Positions 58,814 to 64,000 of a stretch of 64,000 nt of DNA are shown piece by piece; positions within the stretch are counted from its first letter, which is position 1, and each line of letters opens with the position of its first letter. Position numbers and translations under genes: made by a program. The stretch comes from Bradyrhizobium sp. Y36. GTDB lineage: Bacteria; Pseudomonadota; Alphaproteobacteria; Rhizobiales; Xanthobacteraceae. Below the pieces are notes generated by a model, which was not told the origin of the DNA, did no database searches, and worked only from the letters and a program-made list of their open reading frames with translations. Where the stretch lies: contig NZ_NWTI01000012.1 in NCBI RefSeq assembly GCF_002531575.1, forward strand, positions 62,001 to 126,000, given 5' to 3'.

Positions 58814-58898
58814 GTAGCCCGTATGGAGCGCCGCGCAATCCGGGACGACTGGAGCGCTCGTGAAGACCCCGGATTGCGCTGCGCTCCATCCGGGCTAC
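58814..58898. repeat. Dispersed palindromic repeat, family B copy 4
   Basis: GTAGCCCGTATGGAGCGCCG at the left and CTGCGCTCCATCCGGGCTAC at the right are inverted ends with a few mismatches. It lies between the carbonic anhydrase and convergent lysK genes. Confidence 0.85.
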
Positions 58899-58912
58899 AC
58901 GCTACATCTTCC

Positions 58913-60556
58913 TCACGCGCTCCGCGCCAGCGCGCCGTCGATCATGTTGACGGCGTTCTGCACACCGTACACCGCGACGAAGGAGCCGAAGCGCGGGCCC
59001 TTCTCCTGGCCGAGCAGCACCTGGTAGAGCATGTTGAACCAGTCCAGCGTGACGCCGGGACGGCCGTCCTTGCCCTTCTTGACCTGGTCGAGGAAGGGCT
59101 CGCGGCGGCCGATCTCGTAGACGACGTTCTGGATGTCCTCGGCCGATGCCTCCGGCGCGAGCTGTGACAGCGCATCGCGCAGATCCTGCAATGCGGCGCG
59201 CTCGGTGTCGTTGGGCACGCGGAACTGCTTCGTCGGCGCGACGAAGTCGCGGTAATAGTTGATGGCGTAGCCGACCATCGCATCCAGCTTCGGATGCGTC
59301 TGCGGGCTCACGCCGGGACGGTAGCGGCCGATGAAGCCCCACAGCGTCTCGGCATTCTCCGCGTTCGACGACGACACCAGCGTCAGCAGCAGCTGGAAGG
59401 TGACGGGCATGTCGCCCATCGGCGGCTTGCCGTTGTGGATGTGCCAGACCGGATTGCCGAGCTGCTGCTTGCCGTCTTGCTTGGCAAAGCCATCAATGAA
59501 TTGCTGATAGTCGTCGACCTGGCGCGGGATGACGTCGAAAAACAGCCGCTTCGCCGCCTTCGGTTCGCGATACATGAACAGCGACAGCGATTCCGGCGAG
59601 GCGTAGCGCAGCCATTCGTCGATGGTCAGGCCGTTGCCCTTCGACTTCGAGATCTTCTGGCCCTTCTCGTCGAGGAAGAGCTCGTAGTTGAAGCCTTCGG
59701 GCGGGGAGCCGCCGAGCGCCCTCGCAATCGCGCCGGACAGCTTCACGGAATCGATCAGGTCCTTGCCTGCCATCTCGTAGTCGACGCCGAGCGCGACCCA
59801 GCGCATCGCCCAATCGGCCTTCCACTGACACTTGACGTTGCCGCCGGTCACGGGCGTCTCGACTTCCTGGTTGGTATCGGGGTCGACATAGGTCACCGTG
59901 CCGGCCGCGACGTCGCGGCGGATCATCGGCACCTGCAGCACGATGCCCGTGGTCTTGCTGATCGGCAGGAACGGCGAATAGGTGGCGCGACGATCCGGAC
60001 CGAGCGTCGGCAGGATGATGTCCATGATCTTGTCGTAGGCGGCAAGCATCTTGAGCAGCGTCGCGTCGAAGCGTCCGGACTTGTAGTAGACGGTCGAGCT
60101 GGCGAACTCGTAGTCGAAGCCGAAATGATCCAGGAACGCGCGCAGGCGCGCGTTGTTGGCATCGCCGAACGACGGATGCTCGTTCGAGAACGGGTCCGGC
60201 ACGGACGTGAGCGGCCGCCCCAGATATTGCGCCAAGAGATCCTTGTTCGGCACGTTGTCGGGCACCTTGCGGAAGCCGTCCATGTCGTCGGAGAAGGCGA
60301 GCAGGCGCGTCTTGATCTTGTCCTCGGTCAGAACGCGGAAGGCATGGCGCACCATCGAGGTGCGCGCGACCTCGCCGAAGGTGCCGATATGCGGCAGGCC
60401 CGACGGCCCGTAGCCGGTCTCGAACAGCACCTCGTCCTTCGGGCTCTTCTTCAGCCGCGCGACAATGGCCTTCGCCTGCTCGAACGGCCAGGCGTTGGAT
60501 TGTTCGGCGAGCGCACGCAGGTCGCTCGGGCTCATGCTGGGATCGATAACAGACAT
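58913..60556 (-). CDS. lysK: Lysyl-tRNA synthetase, class I
   Basis: 547-aa class I LysRS. The HIGH motif is PSGLPHIGTFGE (residues about 51-62) and the KMSKS motif is KISKSKGNGL. Class I LysRS replaces the class II form in many alphaproteobacteria and archaea. The start at 60556 is chosen because GGAGG lies upstream; an in-frame Met 17 codons earlier adds a non-conserved leader. The C-terminal part is the anticodon-binding helical domain (from about residue 400). Confidence 0.95.
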   Translation of the reverse strand: MSVIDPSMSPSDLRALAEQSNAWPFEQAKAIVARLKKSPKDEVLFETGYGPSGLPHIGTFGEVARTSMVRHAFRVLTEDKIKTRLLAFSDDMDGFRKVPDNVPNKDLLAQYLGRPLTSVPDPFSNEHPSFGDANNARLRAFLDHFGFDYEFASSTVYYKSGRFDATLLKMLAAYDKIMDIILPTLGPDRRATYSPFLPISKTTGIVLQVPMIRRDVAAGTVTYVDPDTNQEVETPVTGGNVKCQWKADWAMRWVALGVDYEMAGKDLIDSVKLSGAIARALGGSPPEGFNYELFLDEKGQKISKSKGNGLTIDEWLRYASPESLSLFMYREPKAAKRLFFDVIPRQVDDYQQFIDGFAKQDGKQQLGNPVWHIHNGKPPMGDMPVTFQLLLTLVSSSNAENAETLWGFIGRYRPGVSPQTHPKLDAMVGYAINYYRDFVAPTKQFRVPNDTERAALQDLRDALSQLAPEASAEDIQNVVYEIGRREPFLDQVKKGKDGRPGVTLDWFNMLYQVLLGQEKGPRFGSFVAVYGVQNAVNMIDGALARSA

Positions 60557-60620
60557 CAAGAAGGGCCTCCGGGCCGCGGAAAATAGCGATTTTTGCGCGG
60601 AATGCAAAAATAGTCTTGGT

Positions 60621-60700
60621 CGTCATTCCGGGGCGATGCGCAGCATCGAACCCGGAATCTCGAGATTCCGGATTCGCGCTTCGCGCGCCCCGGAATGACG
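60621..60700. repeat. Palindromic repeat upstream of lysK
   Basis: CGTCATTCCGGGGCGATGCG at the left and CGCGCCCCGGAATGACG at the right are inverted ends, with the self-complementary core CCGGAATCTCGAGATTCCGG in the middle. It lies between the lysK start and the downstream end of the next minus-strand gene. Confidence 0.8.
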
Positions 60701-60709
60701 ATTGATTGG

Positions 60710-61669
60710 TTAGAACGGGCTCACCGAGAAATAGCGCAGCCACAGGTCGGTGTAGCGGCCTTTTTCCCAGACCCGGAACAGCGCCCAGTTCAGGGCCTGG
60801 CGCAGCACGTCGTTGCCCTTGCGGACGGCGATGCCGATGCCTTCGCCGAAGAAGCGGCTCTCGACGAAGGGGCCGCCGGAGAAGGCACAGCAATCGCCGG
60901 AATCGGTGCCGTTGATCCAGAACGCCAGCGAGATGGCGTCGCCGAAGATGAAGTCAACCTCACCCTTGCGAAGTGCGGCGCGCATCGCATCGTCGTTGGG
61001 ATAGGGGTGCAGCTCGGCGTCGGTGAACAGGGCCTTCAGATAAGCCTCGTGCGCGGAGCCGGCGATGACGCCGACCTTCTTGCCCTCGAGATATTCCGGG
61101 CGGATCTCCGGCATCACCGCGTCCTTGCGCGAGGCGAAGCGCGCCGGCACGCGGTAATAGGGATCGGTGAAATCGACCCTGGCCCGCAGCTGCGGGCTCA
61201 CCGCCATCGAGGCGATGATGGCATCGCCCCGGTTGGAGGAGAGCGCGTCGACCAGCGTCTCGAAGCGGCGCATCTGCACCGTGCAGGTGACCTTGATCTC
61301 CTCGCACAGGCTGCGGGCGAGATCGACGTTGAAGCCGGCCGGGTTGCCGTCGGCGCCGGTGTAGTTGAACGGCGGATAGTCGGTCTCGGTCAGGAAGCGG
61401 ATCACGGTCAGGCGCGACAGGTCCGGCCGCTCCGGGCGCCGCCGGGGATCCCAGAAGCCCGGCACGGCCTGCGGCGCCGCCTGGGGCGCGACCTGCGGCG
61501 TGGCCTGGGGTGCCGCCGGGGGTCGCTTGGCGGGCGCCTGGGCCTCGGCGGCGGGGACGCCGGCGAGCAGGCAGGCACCAACGGCCAGCCCCGTCAGCAA
61601 GCCAAGGACAGATTTGGACGATTTCGCCTGTTGCGATGGAGCCATCGGCCGGAAATGAAGGAATTTCAT
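60710..61669 (-). CDS. Amino-acid-type ABC transporter substrate-binding protein
   Basis: 319-aa periplasmic binding protein. A signal sequence (about residues 15-44, ending AEA) is followed by a Pro/Ala/Gln-rich linker (about 45-70, PQATPQVAPQAAPQAVPG). The family-3 domain begins IRFLTETDYPPFNYTGADGN and continues GFNVDLARSLCEEI and FDFTDPYY-type segments. It likely binds an amino acid; the partners of the transporter are not in the window. Two in-frame Met (61669, 61645) are possible starts; the first is used. Confidence 0.85.
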   Translation of the reverse strand: MKFLHFRPMAPSQQAKSSKSVLGLLTGLAVGACLLAGVPAAEAQAPAKRPPAAPQATPQVAPQAAPQAVPGFWDPRRRPERPDLSRLTVIRFLTETDYPPFNYTGADGNPAGFNVDLARSLCEEIKVTCTVQMRRFETLVDALSSNRGDAIIASMAVSPQLRARVDFTDPYYRVPARFASRKDAVMPEIRPEYLEGKKVGVIAGSAHEAYLKALFTDAELHPYPNDDAMRAALRKGEVDFIFGDAISLAFWINGTDSGDCCAFSGGPFVESRFFGEGIGIAVRKGNDVLRQALNWALFRVWEKGRYTDLWLRYFSVSPF

Positions 61670-61845
61670 TGGGATCGGAGGGCGTTATAGACCATCCGGG
61701 CCGGAACGCGAGTGCCGATTGCGGGCTGGGCAAAGGTCTCTCAGGCGTCATGCCCGGGCTTGTCCCGCCCGCGCGGCCGAAGCCACTTCGGAAGGCTATG
61801 CCCGGCCATGACGATGTGGAAAGCGCTCGGCCTAAATCAGGGGCC

Positions 61846-62436
61846 TCAGAGATACTTCTTCAAATCCGCCGCCGCCTCTTCCGGCGTCCGCTTCAGATTG
61901 AACGGCGAGACGAACCTTCCGTCGCGGTCCATCAGGTAGATCAGCGCGGTGTGGTCCATGGTGTAGTCGCCGTCCTTGGTCGGGACCTTCTTGGCGTAGA
62001 CCCGGTAGGAGGTGACGACCTTGGCGGTCTCGGCGGGATCGCCGGACAGGCCTTCGAGGTGCGGATCGAAGCTCGACAGGTACTCCTTCATGGTCGCCGG
62101 CGTATCGCGCTCGGGGTCGACCGAGATGAAGACGGCATTGACCTTGTCGGCATCCTTCCCCATCGCGCGCAGCACTTCCGAGATCTCGAACAGCGAGGTC
62201 GGGCAGACGTCGGGGCAATGGGTGTAGCCGAAGAAGATCAGGGTCGGCTTGCCCTTCAGGTTCTTGTCGGTGACGGCCTTGCCGTGCTGGTCGGTGAGCT
62301 GGAACGGGCCGCCGATCGCAGCCGGCTGCGCCACCTTGCTGACCCCGCCCATGGCCCAGAACAAGATCAGGAGCCCGACGACGAGACTTGCGGCGAAGGC
62401 GGTCGCGATCACCAGCGGGCGGGTGGCGGAACTCAT
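61846..62436 (-). CDS. SCO1/SenC-family protein
   Basis: 196-aa thioredoxin-like protein with an N-terminal membrane anchor (about residues 8-30). The copper-binding motif is FGYTHCPDVCPTSL (C74 and C78), with a conserved His in the TMDHTALIYL segment. It delivers Cu(I) to the CuA centre of cytochrome c oxidase on the periplasmic side. GGAAG lies upstream of the ATG. The next minus-strand gene upstream (62461-62655) is a small membrane protein, 24 bp away, possibly in one operon. Confidence 0.93.
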   Translation of the reverse strand: MSSATRPLVIATAFAASLVVGLLILFWAMGGVSKVAQPAAIGGPFQLTDQHGKAVTDKNLKGKPTLIFFGYTHCPDVCPTSLFEISEVLRAMGKDADKVNAVFISVDPERDTPATMKEYLSSFDPHLEGLSGDPAETAKVVTSYRVYAKKVPTKDGDYTMDHTALIYLMDRDGRFVSPFNLKRTPEEAAADLKKYL

Positions 62437-62460
62437 GAGCGGAAAACTTCCTGTCGCGGA

Positions 62461-62655
62461 TCAGAAGCAGGCGGCGAAACCGGTCCTGATGATTTCGAAG
62501 AACATCTGCGTGCCATAGTGGAACCACAGCGCCAGCGCGCCGAGCACGAGCAATCCGCCGATCGCCGCACCCACCCACAGCAGCACGGACGGCGTCCGGC
62601 CGGCAGTGGACGAATTGTCCTGTAACGGATGCGAGGGGTGCAGGGGTTGAGCCAT
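62461..62655 (-). CDS. Small single-pass membrane protein
   Basis: 64-aa protein with one hydrophobic helix (about residues 24-46, VLLWVGAAIGGLLVLGALALW) after a hydrophilic N-terminus (AQPLHPSHPLQDNSSTAGRTP). No named family is recognised. It precedes the SCO gene by 24 bp on the same strand, so it may function with copper delivery or oxidase assembly. The start at 62655 is the Met before the conserved-looking N-terminus; a longer in-frame opening upstream is less likely. Confidence 0.65.
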   Translation of the reverse strand: MAQPLHPSHPLQDNSSTAGRTPSVLLWVGAAIGGLLVLGALALWFHYGTQMFFEIIRTGFAACF

Positions 62656-62802
62656 GACAACGATCGGGGGGCGAAGGCCCGGGTTCCAGGCTCTCAGATA
62701 GGCCTTGGCCCGCCGGCGGGCAAGGCGGCACCAGCCCCTCAAGGCGCTATCAGCGGTCAAAGCGCCGCCGGAGGCCGAAAGAATGTTGTCAGGCTGGGAG
62801 CG

Positions 62803-63324
62803 TCAGTGCAGCAGCTGGCCGCGGGCGGATTCGAGCTGGTCGCCTTGGGGGAGCGGCCGGCGCGACGGCTTGATGGTCGAGGCCTGCGCGTCGAGGTAGC
62901 AGGGCTTGTACATGGCCTGAAGCTGCTTGCCCTTCAGGAAGAGCATGTGCGGGGTGAGGCCGCCGCGCTGGCTGATCCAGCGCTTCACCTGCGAGGGGTA
63001 CATCGCATAGAGCATCTGGGTCGCCTCGGGATTGGTCACGGCGCGGCCATTGCTGCCGAAATCCCAGGCGGCGTGGAAGCCGAGCGTCGCGCTCGAGGTC
63101 ACGCAGATGCGGTCATGCGGGATGGCGCCGAGGACGATGGTGCAGGCGGAGGCACACAGGCCGTCGATGATGACGGTCTCGCCGGATTGACGCAGGTCCT
63201 GGTACTTGTCGACGTAGGTTCCAATCCGGCCACCGCGGTCATCCGCGATCCGAACCACCGCGTGAGAAGCCCCCATGCCAGCGATCAAGAGAACTGCCGC
63301 AAGCAACCCCGTCAGAAACTTCAT
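62803..63324 (-). CDS. Exported ClpP/crotonase-like protein (COG3904-like)
   Basis: 173-aa protein with a signal peptide (about residues 1-22, ending SHA). The core has VIIDGLCASACTIVLGAI, with a Ser between small residues and Cys, followed by RICVTSSATLGFHAAW. This Ser and His pairing fits the ClpP/crotonase-like exported proteins I recall as COG3904. Protease activity is unproved. The C-terminal stretch is basic and Leu-rich. GGGGG lies before the ATG. The gene stands alone; the next gene starts 278 bp away on the other strand. Confidence 0.72.
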   Translation of the reverse strand: MKFLTGLLAAVLLIAGMGASHAVVRIADDRGGRIGTYVDKYQDLRQSGETVIIDGLCASACTIVLGAIPHDRICVTSSATLGFHAAWDFGSNGRAVTNPEATQMLYAMYPSQVKRWISQRGGLTPHMLFLKGKQLQAMYKPCYLDAQASTIKPSRRPLPQGDQLESARGQLLH

Positions 63325-63602
63325 TGTCCCCCGCCCCGGTCGAATTCGAATCTGCGTGTCAGGTGGTGATGCCCGGCTAGCGTCCGTCGTAACCGCGGTT
63401 TTGTCTAGGCAGGCCGGCTGGCTCAAAACAAATTCAAATCCAGTGTTGCGTCCGCGCTGCACTCGGTGGGTCTCTATCCCAAAGTGGAACAAGTTAAGGA
63501 TGTCTTGCGCGCCACGCCCTTGATCTCAGTTACAACCGCTGGCTTCAATCCGGGCGAATACAGGGGAATCCATCGAGGAGGGAATCATGGAGGGGGAAAA
63601 CC

Positions 63603-64000
63603 ATGGCTGAGGAGACCGATGTCATCGTCGTCGGCGCCGGATTGTCGGGCCTCGTTGCCGCAACCGAGATCGCGGACGCGGGCAAGCGCGTGATCGTGGT
63701 CGACCAGGAGGGCGAGCAGTCGATCGGCGGCCAGGCGTTCTGGTCGTTCGGCGGATTGTTCCTGATCAATTCGCCGGAGCAGCGCCGGCTCGGCATCAAG
63801 GACTCCTACGACCTCGCGATGCAGGACTGGCTCGGTACCGCCGGCTTCGACCGCGACGAGGATTTCTGGCCACGCAAATGGGCCGAGGCCTATGTGGCGT
63901 TCGCCGCCGGCGAGAAGCGCGACTGGCTGCGGGCGATGGGCCATCGCATCTTCCCCGTGGTCGGCTGGGCCGAGCGCGGCGGCTATGACGCGATGGGCCA
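63603..64000 (+). CDS. FAD-binding dehydrogenase, cut by the window end
   Basis: The first 132 residues of a flavoprotein, open to the end of the window. The dinucleotide fold is DVIVVGAGLSGLVAATEIAD, followed by VVDQEGEQSIGGQAFWSFGG and LFLINSPEQRRLGI. It belongs to the FAD-dependent (KsdD/fumarate reductase-like) dehydrogenases I recall as COG3573. The start ATG has GGAGGGGG upstream. The active-site part lies beyond the window, so substrate and completeness are unknown. Confidence 0.85.
   Translation, partial: MAEETDVIVVGAGLSGLVAATEIADAGKRVIVVDQEGEQSIGGQAFWSFGGLFLINSPEQRRLGIKDSYDLAMQDWLGTAGFDRDEDFWPRKWAEAYVAFAAGEKRDWLRAMGHRIFPVVGWAERGGYDAMG

Noticed and set aside
19196..60700. Recurring inverted repeats as a CRISPR array
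   Set aside because: Copies are dispersed singly between genes, are palindromic and of variable centre, and no cas gene is present.

Overview
The window is GC-rich alphaproteobacterial chromosome, most likely Bradyrhizobium or a close relative. Evidence: a GcrA cell-cycle regulator beside a cluster of GANTC sites, a SAM-II riboswitch in front of metZ, a class I lysyl-tRNA synthetase, a Box-type benzoate pathway, a long-form dCTP deaminase, and many copies of short palindromic intergenic repeats of a kind I associate with Bradyrhizobium. The genus call is inference. No insertion sequence, prophage, integrase or CRISPR array was seen.

Layout. 0-3.4 kb: aerobic benzoyl-CoA degradation (boxC, boxB) behind a TGCA-type operator. 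3.5-7.5 kb: an SDR oxidoreductase and a polysaccharide deacetylase on the minus strand, then a BON/OmpA envelope protein with a small membrane partner. 8.0-15.8 kb: a UPF0104 membrane protein followed by the phosphate regulon phoR-pstSCAB-phoU-phoB, with a clear Pho box before pstS. 16-20.4 kb: gcrA divergent from argD-argF-hslO; the gap holds six GANTC sites, a sigma-70-like promoter and a strong leader hairpin. 20.4-21.7 kb: a gene-free mosaic of dispersed repeats. 21.7-25.3 kb: apaG, then opgC with two SGNH-hydrolase paralogues, the first apparently catalytically dead. 25.3-28 kb: metZ under a SAM-II riboswitch, divergent from dcd. 28-35.2 kb: mixed genes (PAS protein, unknown protein, MATE exporter, Met/Gly-rich secreted protein, SRPBCC, VOC, two small membrane proteins, AraC regulator, ogt). 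35.3-38.4 kb: tRNA-Gly(CCC), a ParDE-like toxin-antitoxin pair, an XRE-cupin regulator with two GNAT acetyltransferases, and an orphan haem-oxygenase-like di-iron oxidase candidate.

38.6-47.3 kb: a sugar locus with a LacI regulator, xylB, xylA, a sugar ABC transporter (single-domain ATPase, permease, binding protein), an aldo/keto reductase and a lactonase-type amidohydrolase. 47.5-64 kb: an amino-acid-type binding protein, a TPR-methyltransferase, a ligase-associated exonuclease plus an ATP-dependent DNA ligase carrying an in-frame repeat insertion, a DUF6460-like protein, an MBL hydrolase and MATE pair, pyrD with a DUF952 gene, an S24-like repressor lacking its catalytic dyad, alpha-carbonic anhydrase, lysK, a solute-binding protein, a SCO protein, a small membrane protein, a ClpP-like exported protein, and the start of an FAD-binding dehydrogenase cut by the window end.

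Working together: the box genes feed benzoate carbon to central metabolism; PhoR/PhoB with PstSCAB/PhoU sense and import phosphate; argD/argF make arginine; the xyl locus imports and isomerises or oxidises pentose-type sugars. The items most worth following up are the orphan di-iron oxidase (38.4 kb), the OpgC plus active/inactive SGNH trio (22.3-25.3 kb), the non-cleavable S24-like repressor (57.3 kb), the GANTC cluster at gcrA, and the ligase with a repeat-derived peptide.
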